Positions 25,060 to 37,078 of a stretch of 64,000 nucleotides of DNA are shown one piece after another. This DNA comes from Diospyros lotus. Lineage: Eukaryota > Streptophyta > Magnoliopsida > Ericales > Ebenaceae. The first letter of the stretch is position 1; each line of letters starts with the position of its first letter. The translations under genes and the position numbers were made by a program. The stretch is from NCBI RefSeq assembly GCF_014633365.1, contig NC_068338.1, positions 23,942,616-24,006,615 on the forward strand, read 5' to 3'. The notes beneath the pieces were generated by a model. It saw only the letters and a program-made list of their open reading frames with translations. It made no database searches and was not told the DNA's origin.

Positions 25060-27870
25060 TATCGCCTATTTGTTGCAACTTAAAAATTATAATTTTTAAT
25101 TTTTAGTTTTAAAAAAATAGGCATGTAGTGTTTGTTTTAAATTTTAGAATTATATCTTATAGCTTCTACTACCTTTTAGAAGGGATAAAAGTTGGCTTTT
25201 TTAAAACTGAGGTACCCCAACTTCTACAATTTCTGATTAAACAGTTATATTTTTTTGACAATTTTACCTTTATTTTTAACAAAAAAATTACTCTTCTGTC
25301 CACACAATCAAGGGTCTTTCTTCTCCACCGTCATCTCCATTTTCAAATCTCTTCTTCTCCCTCATCATCTCCCTTTCTCTCTATACACTAATTACTTTTT
25401 TTATAATACTTGAAACTTATACATATATACTAATTAATTTTTAAATTATCATTCTATAACTATTAAGGGTATTATGGACAATTATACAAAAATAAGTTAT
25501 TTTATACCTTACTAGTGGATCACCCATGCGATGCATGAATATCGTAAAAAAAAACAAAATCGTTAAAGCAAAAGTTGTATAATTTAGTAGTTACAATAAA
25601 TGAAAATCACAATAAAGAAGTAAAAAATAAACAAAATAATCTTGTTACAATCATGAGAATACAACAAAAGGATTACAAATTTTGAAAGATTTCCTTATAT
25701 GCATTCAATGGTAGACGAATAATAAAAAGCACATAACTCTATCCCGAAATCATGTAAAAAATAAACCTAAATTAACATGTAATACAATAAGCAATGCGTA
25801 AAAAAATACAAAAATTACACGATAACAGGAAAAAAAAATAAACGATAACCAACCTCTTTATTCTAAAATATGCATTCAAGAGTAGACGTCTTTTTTTTTT
25901 TAATTTTTACGTGTATTTGTCTCATATGTGCGTACTACATGAATCCTCAAGGCTTAATTTTTCCTAGTTACATTCATATCACTCACTTGACAGAATAGTG
26001 GTGCTATGTTACACCAGAAAACCAATCTGGATAAAAAAATACAGTTAAAATTTACTAAATAAAAGTAAAGAATAAGAGAAAATTTAAGAAGAAGAATTGA
26101 GAAAAGAGAAGAGAGGAAATGAAAGTGTTGAACGGGAATGAAGAGGAAAAAGAGAGAGATATATTTATTTTTTTTATTATTTTTTCTTCCTTCAAATTCT
26201 CTTATTTCTCTCAATTTATCAAATCACATGTCACCATTAAGTTTCCCTTTTTTTTCCCATTCTTTGCCACACAATCCGAATCTTACTTAACATAATTTTC
26301 AAAACACAAATTTAATTTGTATTTAATTTCCCCAAGTCCAACATATAGCACATCTTTGGAGTAGACCAATGAGAAAAGGGAGAATTAAATAAATGACACT
26401 AATCAATTAAGTTGAAAAATAAAATTATGACATTTAAAATTATAAAAAATAAATTTAAATTAATTAAATTGTATGTAAAATGAAGATAATTTAAATAATC
26501 AATTAATTATAGAAATAATAATAATCAAATTTTCAAAATTGATTATCCATACATGACTTTATATATTTCTCCTAATAATTAATTACCAAATTTAAGATAG
26601 GTTAAATTTTTAAAGAAGTAAAAAAAAATTAAAAAATAAAATTATAACATTTAAGTTATATTTAAAATTATAAGAAAATAAATTTAAATTAATTAAACTA
26701 TATATAAAATAAAGATAATTTAAATGATCAATTAATTATAAATGGTAATAATCAAATTTTCAAAATTGATTATCCATGACTTTACATGTTTCTCCTTACA
26801 ATCAATTACCACATTTAAAACAGGTCAAATTTTAAGAAAGTAATAAAAAAATAAAGTTAAAAAGTAAAATTATAATATTTAAATTATATATAAAATTATA
26901 ATATTTAAAAATATAAAAAATAAATTTGAATTAATTAAACTATATATAAAATAAGAATAATTTAAATAATCAATTAATTATATAAATGATAATAATCAAA
27001 TTTTCAAAATTGATTATCTATATATGATTTTACATATTTCTCTTGACAATCAATTACCACATTTAAGATAGATTAAATTTTTAAGAAAGCAACAAAGAAA
27101 ATAAAGTTAAAAAATAAAATTATAATATTTAAGTTATATATAAAATTATAACATTTAAAATTATAAGAAAATAAATTTAAATTAATTAAACTACATAAAA
27201 TAAAGATAATTTAAATAATTAATTAATTATATAAATGATAATAATCAAATTTTCAAAATTAATTATACATACATGACTTTACATATTTCTCCTAACAATT
27301 AATTACCACATTTAAGACGTATCACATTTTTAAGAAAACAACAAATAAAAATAAATTTAAAAAATAAAATTATAACATTTAAGCTATATATAAAATTATA
27401 ACATTTAAAATTATAAAAAATAAATTTAAAATAATTAAACTATATATAAAATAAGAATAATTTAAATAATCAATTAATTATATAAATTATAATAATCAAA
27501 TTTTCAAAACTGATTATCCATATATGACTTTACATATTTCTCCTGACAATCAATTACTACATTTAAGACAGATCAAATTTTTAAGAAAGCAACAAAAAAA
27601 ATAAAGTTAAAAAATAAAATTATAACATTTAAGTTATATATAAAATTATAACATTTAAAATTATAAGAAAATAAATTTAAATTAATTAATTATATAAGTT
27701 ATTTTATACCTTATGATATCAAACACTACAACTGTTTAACTATAATTTCTGAGAAGTTGTAACAAATAAGTTTATAATTTATTCTAAATTTTAAAAAATA
27801 TAATTTAAGAAATTAAAAATTATAATTTCTTTAATTAAGTTGAAACAAACAAGGCAATAAGCCAATAAGA
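25060..27870. mobile_element. AT-rich, possibly nested element
   Basis: Outer edges look weakly inverted: 25064-25105 (TTGCAACTTAAAAATTATAA) against 27795-27865 in reverse (TTTCAACTT, AAATTATAATTTTTAATTT). Inside, a perfect 20-bp direct repeat ATAAGTTATTTTATACCTTA lies at 25492-25511 and 27694-27713, as if a 2.2-kb unit starting CTAGTGGATCACCC had inserted with a long target duplication, which fits target-primed (LINE/SINE-like) insertion. No reverse transcriptase is visible. Confidence 0.45.
26400..27690 (+). repeat. AT-rich tandem array, about 5 units of 228-250 bp
   Basis: The marker CAAATTTTCAAAA recurs at about 26527, 26754, 26998, 27246 and 27497. Each unit also carries CATATTTCTCCT(G/A)ACAAT and AAAATTATAACATTT. 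Units differ by substitutions and small indels, so the array is not newly made. Confidence 0.9.
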
Positions 27871-28802
27871 CAAGACTGTTTTGAATTGTCTAACACAAAA
27901 TGTGAGGGAGACATTTGAGATCAATGAATGGTTGAGATTAATGGCTGAGATCAATTCCCCCCCCCCCCGCTCCAAACCATCCCATCCTACCTCACCTCAC
28001 CTCATGCATACACTCTGCCCAACCCGCAAACACACGCACCCACGCCCAACCTGCTAACACACCCACTCACTGCCTCTCTCTTTCTCTCTCTCACAGTCAC
28101 CCAGCCACGCCGTCACCGCCGCCCTCCCGGCCTGTCGCGCCCCATCGCGCCGCCGCTCAGCCCCATCGTCGTCGCCCCCTATCGGCCATACTGCCTCTCC
28201 CAATTTGAGATATGGGTTTGCTGTAAAGCTTACTTCAATGGAAGATGATGAAAACAATCGCTGGAAGCAATCGATAGAGGCTTGCAGCGATGGACGTCGA
28301 AGACGGTCAGTCGGCGATGGTGTCCAATGGTGGCCAGGGGGCGGCCGATGGCGGCGGGAAAGGCCACCGTCTACATGTACAAGTAAGCCCAGATCTCTTT
28401 CTTTTCTCGCCCTCACACCTCACAACACAAGCACTCATCCTCCAACGATTGTATTTGTATACATTAACTCTATTTTAAATTAGATTTAAAAGTACATTTT
28501 CTTCCTTTTTGTTTTGGGATTGATTCGGGTCCCGTGGTGTTTGTTTGTGGTGGCACAGATAGAGTGTTTTGCAGCGTGGAGTGTAGATGCACACAAATAC
28601 TGATGGACGAAGAAGAAAGCAGTACAGGCAGTGGAAATAGCAATAATGCGACTATTGCTAGAAGGGACAACTGTTCAGTGGCGACAGCGTCGTCGTCGTC
28701 GTCTCGGAGCTGTAAATCGGCCAGAAATCGGGCTAACAGCTTTGCCTACTGACGTGACGACTGACGTGGTAGTTGATGAGACTTGGGCGAACCCCACTAA
28801 AC
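27871..28802. other. CT/GC-rich segment, origin unclear
   Basis: Contains a C run (27958-27968), then C/T-rich sequence like the repeats at 33090 and 56060. Small open frames exist: 28290-28382 (starts MDVEDGQSAM, ends at a GTAAGC donor-like site) and 28603-28752 (Ser-rich). Neither has a domain I recognise; captured exon fragments are possible. A 24-nt exon 3 scrap lies at 28763-28786. Confidence 0.4.
28763..28786 (+). pseudogene. 24-nt scrap of reductase exon 3
   Basis: GACGTGGTAGTTGATGAGAC (28763-28782) and the next four bases match exon 3 (DVVVDETW codons; copy C about 48872-48895) with one change, next to unrelated sequence. It looks like filler DNA at a rearrangement junction. Confidence 0.6.
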
Positions 28803-29022
28803 AGTAGCTGTATCACAAGCTGATTTTGATTCGATTTTTTTCGAAGCTAAAAATCATTCCTTGTGACACTCATTAGTGACATACCTATTTTTTCAGGTAA
28901 CTAAGATCCCAGGCATTCCTTTCGGATGATTCAATCCCTTTTTCAGGCTATTCTGATATCAATTTGCATGAAATTTTGTATTTCTTTCTAAATATTTATT
29001 TAAAAAGTAATCCAAAACTACA
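28803..29022 (-). mobile_element. 5'-end remnant of the intron 1 solo LTR in copy B
   Basis: Matches the right-hand part of the LTR ending at 46552 in copy C. It is followed by GGGGT, the expected target duplication, and then by intron 1 sequence. Confidence 0.75.
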
Positions 29023-31120
29023 GGGGTGTTCATGTAATTTAGTGAAACCTCAGGGGTGCCAAGTGTAATTTACTCCATTTTATAAGTGTGTCTTGGCATA
29101 CCACTTCTAATTTATTGCTACATTTAGTATTTTTTTAAATTATATATACTTTTGCTCATAAAATTTAAAATTTAAAGTTGTATTTACTATATACTATTAC
29201 ATATTTTTATTAGTGTTCACATTAAGTTATTTCATAGCAATATTAAAATTCAATCCAATAAATGAATAAAAATAAAATTATTTAAAATTAGATATGCAAA
29301 ATACAAATATATATATTTTGAATGCACCTCCCTGTTCTTTATTAATTAATCTTGATCAATCTTTTAACTCATGATTTAAGAGTTATTTTTTAAGAAAAAA
29401 AATTTGTCCCCTTTAAAAATTGGTAAGATTTTTTTTTATATTCTTAATGATTAAAAATTAAATTTAAAAGGTTAATTAATGTAAAAAATAAAACATATTT
29501 ATAAGTAAAGAGAGATAATAATATAAAACGCTTTTTATGACTTAAAAGAAGATAAATTTTTAATTGACATGTTGCAAATATAATTCTAAGTAAATAACAA
29601 AAAATAAAAAATAAAAAAATCATAAATATTTGGTACAAGCTGTTACAACATGAAAAATTTGGGTGTTGGTTGGTATGGTTGACATTGGATGGTACAGGCT
29701 TGAACATAGTGGTATTCATATGCAAGCTAGTTCGGAATATTCTTATTTTGTATTATTTTTCTGTTGTTATGGTATTATATTGACTGGTACGGTACAATAT
29801 TCATAATTGTGCTATGGGGGTAGTGTGTGAATTCTAAAAAGAGAAAAGCTGTCACGGTTTCATCAAACTTGGGTCTTGAAATAATTATAATAGCATGTAA
29901 ATATGTATAATACCAATGAGGACAAGTATTAATCTTGGTTGGTGCAATTTCAGTATACTTGGAGCCTTTGCTCAAGACAGACCTTTCTTTTTCAATTATT
30001 ATTTGTAGCAGATTTAGACCGATTGGGCTATTACTGGATGAAAACTGTATCTCTTCTCATCTTCCCCTATAAAGGCTAGTTTATTAGGAGTGTTTCTTAC
30101 TACCTATGTTTACCTTTTAGTATTTGAAGGCCGAAAGGTAGTTCTCCTACATGACTGTGTCTAAGCTGACAAGCTAACATGTTTCACGAAACACAACTGA
30201 ATTATTTTACAAAATCTCTGTCAGCATTTGAGTGAATGTTTTTTCCCATCCCTCCAACCCAGTTATTGACAAAGATGTTAGGAATGGATGTTAAATCTAT
30301 AGTATCTTTGGTTGCATGTATTAGCAAATAAGGCTGTTGTTTTAACAAATTTTACAGGATTGACTAAGGAATGTTAAACAATCCCGTATGTAATTGTTGT
30401 TTTTTTCTAGTTAGTGGCACCATCATCACTAGGTGGCCTTGTATCTTCGTCTTCTCGTTTTTTAAGCTGATTTATAGGTTTAATATCTTTTTTCTTAGAG
30501 CAGTCTATTTATGATTTAACAATATTAACACAACTACTTAATACTAGATATTCTCCTATAGGTGATCTAAATAAGACAAAGCACTTACTTGCCCTAGATG
30601 GAGCAAAAGAAAGGCTTCAGCTGTTCAAAGCTGACATACTGGAAGAAGGCTCTTTTGACACTGAGATTGATGGGTGTGAAGGTGTTTTTCATATAGCCTC
30701 ACCTTGTAACCTGTATGTTACGGAGGAGAACGCACAGGTAAATACAGTACATGTCCGTGTAAATTGTTTCTTCTCTCTTCTGTTATTATGGCATCGTTAT
30801 CAACCCTACAGTTTTAGAGGCTGCAAAAAAAAAATTCAATGTGAGTTTCAAGAGTTTTTGCCAATGTATTTGGTCTTGTTATTCTGCATATTCCTTTTCA
30901 ATGATTTCTATTTCTCTTCTAAAGCTGTCATTTTTTAGTTTCTGTTTGCTCTCTAGTTTTATCAATCCTCTGGGAGTCCTGTTAGGCAGTGAAGACCTGA
31001 TGATATGGAAATATAATGATGAAAAGAGTGTAACCTTCAATAAGTGCAATTTTCATGATTTTGCAATGCTAGCTTATCTAGTTTCAATAACATCTGTCTG
31101 CTTGAGATAATATTATCTAA
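29023..31120 (+). pseudogene. Reductase copy B: exon 2 then 3' UTR, exons 3-6 deleted
   Basis: 29023-30561 is intron 1 sequence. Exon 2 (30562-30737, 176 nt) is open and keeps both splice sites, reading [18 protein letters not shown] to TEENAQ. It has Q where copies A and C have R at the exon end, and HIASP in place of the conserved HTASP. Intron 2 runs to about 31063 and then joins the 3' UTR found after 53459 in copy C. The junction shares 2 bp (TG). Compared with copy C, about 4.85 kb including exons 3-6 is gone, so no enzyme can be made. Confidence 0.9.
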
Positions 31121-31386
31121 GAATTTTAGTTGAGCATTCTTCACTCTCCATTAGGGAAAGACAAGTGTGATGGTTCAAAACGTTTAAGTGTCTTCTCATA
31201 CATAGTTACAAAGAACTTTACATTTAATTATACACACGCGAGCGCACATATGAATTATGTATATTGGGAATGAATTAGGGTTTCTTTTCAACTACTAGTT
31301 TTCTTAAAACAAATAGGGACTCAATAAAAGTGAGTTTTTGAAAGTTTATTGTCTTCACATTCAAGTTTGAAGTACACCAAGAGGTG

Positions 31387-31558
31387 GCTCCCAGGGTACA
31401 AGTCGAGTGGTCGGGCAAGCGATATGTCGGCTTTGTACTGATGGGTCCTGAGTTCGATTCTTACCTTGCATAGTCAAGCGAAGCTTCACGCTTGCGATTA
31501 CCTCTTCTGTTAAAATCAAGAACACGAGCAACGAGAACCGCGCAAGAACGATCATTCT
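31387..31558 (+). mobile_element. tRNA-derived SINE (family S1) in copy B 3' flank
   Basis: 172 bp flanked by AAGTACACCAAGAGGTG (31370-31386) and the same 17-mer with one change (31559-31575). A box A-like CAAGTCGAGTGG and box B-like GAGTTCGATTC lie in the first 80 bp. The tail ends CGCAAGAACGATCATTCT. The same insertion is after copy C (53870) and absent after copy A. Confidence 0.9.
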
Positions 31559-31575
31559 AAGTACACCAAAAGGTG

Positions 31576-33600
31576 TTTGGGTAGACTTAAAAGCTAGTGT
31601 TTAATCTATGGATTAATTGCTTTAAACAAGTTAAAAAGTTGATGTTAATAGGAAAAGACAAATATACCCTCAAACAGATTAAAAAATCCCCACTAGTGTC
31701 CTACCGCTATTTTCTCATATGATTAACAAGGAGGTGTCACGATATATTTGGCATGACTACCTTATCATTTGAGTTATTGGACTCTCGTTGTGGTTTGAAA
31801 GTATTTTTCTTAATTACTTTGATTTAAATTTTTTGACAAAAACATCTCATTCCGTATTTAAGTCATCTTGACCTTATTCTCGAACTATATATGTGGTACA
31901 AGTATTTGAAAATGACCAAAGATAAACCGGTAAGCAAATTTTAGGTGATAAAGATTGAAAATTAAAAAAAATAAAACCTTATACTCTCAAATTGTAATTC
32001 TACATGTTAATGCCTTTCACCTACCACCACCGCCCCTCCAAGCCTATCACCAGATTCTACCTAGTTTGTCTCTATGAATTCTTTATTAACATCAACTATC
32101 TAGCTATCGTCACCACCACAATTAAAACTTTAAGTCTCACAAAAAATTCAGATTAATTTAATTATAAGGGATGATGTATTAAAATTTAGTTTGATATGTA
32201 TAAATTAATATGATATGTTAGAGAAATTTAGTTTTACTTGTTACCATTAATTGAGTTGTTAACTCCTAGTTAACCAAATAATTTAAGATGACAAAAAAAA
32301 TATTTGAGTTGAAAAATTAAATATCACATTTTTTAATAATTGAAAAAAATCCTTTATGTATTGAAAAATTCTACTTGTACAAATTGCTTGACAAACACAT
32401 ATTGGAATAACAAAAATATCCCCCACCCAATTACAAATTCACCACCTCTGCCCTTGGCCACCTCTCTTCTCCTCTCTCTCCCCTTCCCATGGCTACCTCT
32501 GGTAACCGCAACCTCACCTTGCCTCGTCGCAGCCCTACGTCGTCTTACACGCCTAATCGTTGTTGTCGCCTCACCATTGCCACCTTGCACAAATCGAGTT
32601 TCATCACGCCACAAACAAGGAAAAGAGGGCATAGAAGAGGTGGTAAATGGATGGATTCTTTTTGTCATTTTACATGTGTGTGTGTGTGTAAAACTATGTA
32701 TAAGTCTCTATGTACAAATAGCACAGTCGTTATCTATTAAGCCCTTATATATAAATAATGCAACAAGTATTTTCTCAGAAAGAATTGGGATCACATAAGT
32801 CATGATTGATAATGGTGTTATTAGTTATTTATCGTATTTTTATTAGAAGAGATGTTAGACAGAAAAGATAATGACACATGATCTTTTTAATCTCTTCTAA
32901 TAAAAAATATCATATAATTAATGATACCGTTATCAATGATATACTTAATATTATTTTATCAATATTATTTCAAATATAATGAATATAAAAGCTCAAATTA
33001 CTAGCAAACGTACGGCCACTCAAAAGCTTTGCTTAGTTGAAAAAGTAATGCTATTTGCCAAGAAAGCTTTACTGAAATTTTTTAATTTATTTTTTATTTA
33101 ATTTTTTATCTTTTATCTTTTTAAATCCCGTCCATTTCTCTCTCTCCCCTTTTCACTATCTCTCCCACTTTCTCAAACTCGCCACCAATGCACACGCTTT
33201 CTTTTTCTCTCTCCTTCTTTCACTATCTCTCCCACACTCTTTCTCTCAAACCCACCGTCGCAAAGAGCACCGGTCGTCGCCCCTCACTCTACCGCTCGCA
33301 CCGTTCATCCACAGACTGCCATCTCCCACCTCGAGCAACACCATCGCCCCCACCCGTCGTCTCCCCTTCCTCCACCACAAGCAACCATGGCCCCCCAACC
33401 TCCGGCCATCCAATCCTCCACCTCCTACCTTTGGGTCGCTCTCACTCTCTCACTGGCGAGTGTGCGACTGCTAGTATATGAAAAATGAGTTCATACAAAA
33501 TTAAGTAAATAGATTATTTAATTTTTCCAAATCAAATATCCAAAACTGAGTTCCTAATAAGAAATAGATAGTCAGGCCAGCATGAACTAAGCAAACCAAC
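31576..33600 (+). other. Duplicated 3' flank of copy B
   Basis: No gene. Parallels the flank of copy C from 54075 to about 56650, including two small low-complexity open frames that exist in both but diverge by frameshifts. Copy C has extra sequence at about 54260-54840. Confidence 0.75.
33090..33480 (+). repeat. C/T-rich dispersed repeat, copy 1
   Basis: Shared with 55990-56490 in direct orientation and 57240-57660 in inverted orientation: CTCTCTC tracts, CACTATCTCTCCCACACTCT, CTCAAACCCACC, then GC-rich CGTCGCCCC sequence. Frames have rapidly changing Ser/Pro/Arg-rich translations; not a conserved protein. Confidence 0.7.
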
Positions 33601-34340
33601 AAAATGCCAACTATTATGGTGAAGTGTTATTGACTACTTAATTAATTTTGATGCAAAATTAAGACAAATTTTATCTTATCTAATTTTATTAATATGGGCT
33701 CAGCACTCAAATTAATTCTTATCAATAACCAATTAATATTAAACAAATTTCATGAATTTGTTAATAGTATTACGAACTAAAAAAGAGTTAAAGATGAATA
33801 ATAATCGAACAAGTCTCAAATTATTTAATTCATTTTATATTTCTTTTAACCAACCAACAAAAACGTGGACCATAATTGTTCTACTTATTTGCTATTTCAA
33901 CTAAACATTATAACAACAACATATTATAGATTCAGTTTAGCCATAGATCACACAATTCAATACAGTAGAATGTCTTTTTAGTTAATTAAATCATCCAATC
34001 ATTAATATTAAATATAAAGAAACACATATATTTGAATAAAAATAATAACAAAGATTAAAAACATGATCTCACAAATTTATTATCTATTTTTTAATTTTCT
34101 TAAATAGACTAAAAATCTTAACCAGACATAATAAATTTATGATCTCACAAATTTATTATCTTCCGTATCCGTCTGCCCTCCATTTCGTCTGTTCTGCTTC
34201 TGCTTGCTCTGTGTTTTTCTTCTTCTGCGGCGCCATAGCCCACCAATTTTCTCCACGGGCCCCACTCCAATTCCAATTTAATAATAGCAAGTCAGCCGCC
34301 CATTCCATCTCCAATTTTCGCTGCCGTGCCGATTAGGCTT
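33601..34340. other. AT-rich intergenic
   Basis: No gene supported. A 65-codon frame at 34139-34336 has no recognised motif. Confidence 0.5.
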
Positions 34341-34960
34341 TGCTTGGTTTGGGTGAGTCTCCTCAGATAACTCCAAGATCACTGTACCCACCAAGAAGGT
34401 AAGTAACCAAAGAAAATGGAAAGGAAATTTTCCAATTAGGATCTATGGATACAGAGGAGAACCATACGTGTCAGTCACATTGAAGAAGAACATCCAAAAA
34501 TATGAGACCAACAGAAGGCATGTTGAATCTCAAGGCAAAATCATACCATTTTTATTGCTTAGAAGAAACCTTTAAGCCATCAAGTTTCCGCTTTCCTGGA
34601 TTGCACCAATCAGTTTAAGCAATGTCCAAGGATAGGGTTAGAGCAAATGGTCACCAACATACCTCCCTGAGGCTTTGTATGTATGTTTCCTGAAATTGAA
34701 CAGTGGATCAGAGTGTCAAGTGAAAAGCCAGTTGAAGGTAATTTCAAATTAGGTGAAAATTGGTGTTACATATTACATCAACAAATCTAAGGAAGTAGGT
34801 AAGAAGAGATGATATATATTGAAAACTCTGCTCTCTGTCCCTAGAAAATTACCCACTTTTTTTTTTTTTTTCTTCTGTGGATATGGCACCGAATCCAGTT
34901 CTCCTTTTTACACAAAAGAATCCAACCAGCTGTGCAGAAATTGGAGAATTGGCATCTCTT
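34341..34960. other. Unidentified segment U, copy 2
   Basis: Second copy of 23990-24617, slightly shorter (for example a loss after GAAAAGCCAGTTGAA). It leads into the antisense reductase block, as in chimera 1, via about 80 bp (34961-35040) absent from chimera 1. Confidence 0.5.
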
Positions 34961-35040
34961 AAATGTCTAATCACATTATTTCACATACCTGCAGCGGTCA
35001 AAACATATGCCAACCGAACCCCACTTCTGGCTAGTCGTCG

Positions 35041-35965
35041 GAACCTACATGCATTGCAATGTTGGTTCAGATTGATGATTCCTAGCTACAGATACATACT
35101 TTCAAAGCTATATATTTCCACTCTTTCACCTAAACTGATGCACAGATATAAAACATCTTCAACTTTTAATAACCGATCGAGTTTATGTAACAATGATATG
35201 CTTCTCTTTCCAAATGTTCCCAAGATTTATAGAGTTCTTTTCCTCATTATCCTTTATGTACTCAAAATTCTTCCATTTCTAATAAGCTAACTGAAATAAC
35301 ACAAAGGAATGAAGTCAGATCCTTGCACTTACTTTTCTGGAAGTCGAAAATCCGGAAAAAGCTTCCTCATTATCTCCACAATTAATTTCAGACAAGTGTG
35401 CAACTCTCTCAGTCAAAAAATATCTTCCACTAGCTGAAGGTATCTCGAATGCTTGAATATGTGCACTAACCTACTTTAAGGGCTGGCCGCAATAGAGGAC
35501 CAATACATACTGCAGGGTTCATTACAACCATGTATTCCCCTTCTCTTTGGCAAACTTCCAAGCAGCAGAAAAAGTCTTTGCAAGTGGCCCACATTGGCAG
35601 CTCAGTTGGTCAAGAAAGAGGGTACAAAGTGTCTTTCGTGGTGAATCTTGGACCAAGACCAAAGATCGAGTCTCGCAAGCGACAGTGTGGGGTATCTCTC
35701 TCCAAAGTGAGGGGCTCCTTGTGCTCGGTGAGCCCGGGTCTAGTCACTGCGTCCGGCTGGATCACCATGATTAACCTCCCCCCACGTTCTGTTAGGTTGG
35801 GTATGGGGGCGCTCGAAGTGAACGATTTCACCTTTTGGACCAAAAAGTCTTTGCAAGTGGATACCAAACCTAGCAGAAAAAGTCACACAAACCAAAATAG
35901 GACGGAAAGTTCAGTCGAAAAACCACCAGATTAGGAGAAAAATATGATATCTTGAAATGATGAGC
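35041..35965 (-). pseudogene. Antisense exon 5 and exon 4 fragments (chimera 2)
   Basis: 35041-35332 is intron 5, 35333-35466 is most of exon 5 (with an ATTA insertion at about 35381), and 35479-35868 is exon 4 with the same internal losses as chimera 1, interrupted by a SINE. Intron 3 sequence follows to the fusion with a sense exon 1 leader at about 35980. Intron 4 is deleted. Confidence 0.85.
35588..35841 (+). mobile_element. tRNA-derived SINE (family S2) in chimera 2
   Basis: 254 bp flanked by perfect 19-bp duplications AAAAAGTCTTTGCAAGTGG (35569-35587 and 35842-35860). It starts with a tRNA-like TGGCAGCTCAGTTGGT (box A) and has GATCGAGTC (box B) about 65 bp later. Chimera 1 keeps the empty site at about 24709-24727. 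Confidence 0.93.
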
Positions 35966-36026
35966 AACAAGTTTGAGATAAGAGAGATGGAAAGACGACT
36001 GTGAAGATGAGAGAGAGAGAGAGAGA

Positions 36027-36102
36027 ATGACCAGCAGAGGAGGAGGAACAGGAGCAGGAGGAGGGAAGACTGTAGTATGCGTGACAGGAGCATCTGGATA
36101 TG
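36027..36102 (+). pseudogene. Truncated reductase exon 1 (chimera 2)
   Basis: ATG, Gly-rich leader and [12 protein letters not shown] are intact, then the reading breaks into unrelated sequence at about 36102 and stops at 36114-36116. The rest of exon 1 is lost next to the direct-repeat element. Confidence 0.88.
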
Positions 36103-36899
36103 AGAGGAGCGACTGACTCAACATGCAAAATTGTCAAACGATGACTTTTCCTTAATTACAATAAATCCGCATCCACATACATGATAAATCATCTATAATT
36201 ATTGTTATTGCATGATTATAATAATAAATTTATATAATTAAAAATATTATTGTCAATTTGTTTGAATTTATAAAAATAAGAAAACACTTCAATACTTAAG
36301 TCAGATACTAAATATAATGAATAAACTGTATTAAAATCAGTATATGATATATTGTCTCTTTTTTTGGAAGAAGTGATTATTCTTATTTAAATTGATTAAT
36401 TCTAATCTAATTAAGACTAGAATTGTTATAGATTGCATCTATCTTTTATACATGATGTTTATCTTAATTAATTTTAATTTATTGTTATAGATAATGTCTA
36501 TCTTTTATAGATGATATTTGTCTTGCCCTTTTGGGGATGAAATTTTTTATAAATACTATTTATCCAAATATTTCAAAATCATTTCAAAATTAGATTTTTT
36601 TATGGATAATTGATTATATTCTTGATTTTTTTTTAAATATTAGAATTATCTTGTTTGTATGTTTGTGTGAAATCCCTCACGTTTAAGAAATTTATGTCTT
36701 TCAACCCACAATATTGTTTTGAATTCTTGGACTTTTAATGAGTTTTTACTTATGACACAAATTTCTTATACGTGAATGATGGAATGAACCCAATAAATAA
36801 ATACTTTTATATATTAAAGAGAGCATGGCATCACTTTATAATTCTATTTATGTTTTATCTCATGAACACTATCATAATTGATCAAGATAAATACAATGA

Positions 36900-37078
36900 T
36901 GCCTCTCTAGGGGCTATCCTGAGTGGTTGCGGGTGGGCCTCTTTAGAGCTTGCTCCCTTGCGTTTGAGTGCTGCTTCAGGTTTGAATCTCGCGATTCTCA
37001 AACCCTAATTTATCTCTTTCACCGTATTCTAAGATCAGTTGATGAAGGCACTCGTGATGGGACGTTACCCAAAAAAAA
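36900..37078 (+). mobile_element. tRNA-derived SINE (family S3)
   Basis: 179 bp ending in an A run, flanked by perfect 13-bp duplications ATAAATACAATGA (36887-36899 and 37079-37091). Box A-like TATCCTGAGTGG and box B-like GGTTTGAATCTC (36979-36990) are in the head. Confidence 0.9.

Noticed and set aside
26400..27690. CRISPR-like array
   Set aside because: Units are 228-250 bp, AT-rich and contiguous, in a plant genome; it is a tandem satellite-like repeat.
32340..32798. 152-codon frame and its homologue at 55318-55743
   Set aside because: The two paralogous copies differ by frameshifts in mid-frame, so the protein is not conserved.
34877..35290. 137-codon frame
   Set aside because: Crosses from segment U into antisense reductase intron 5; chimeric and not conserved in the twin locus.
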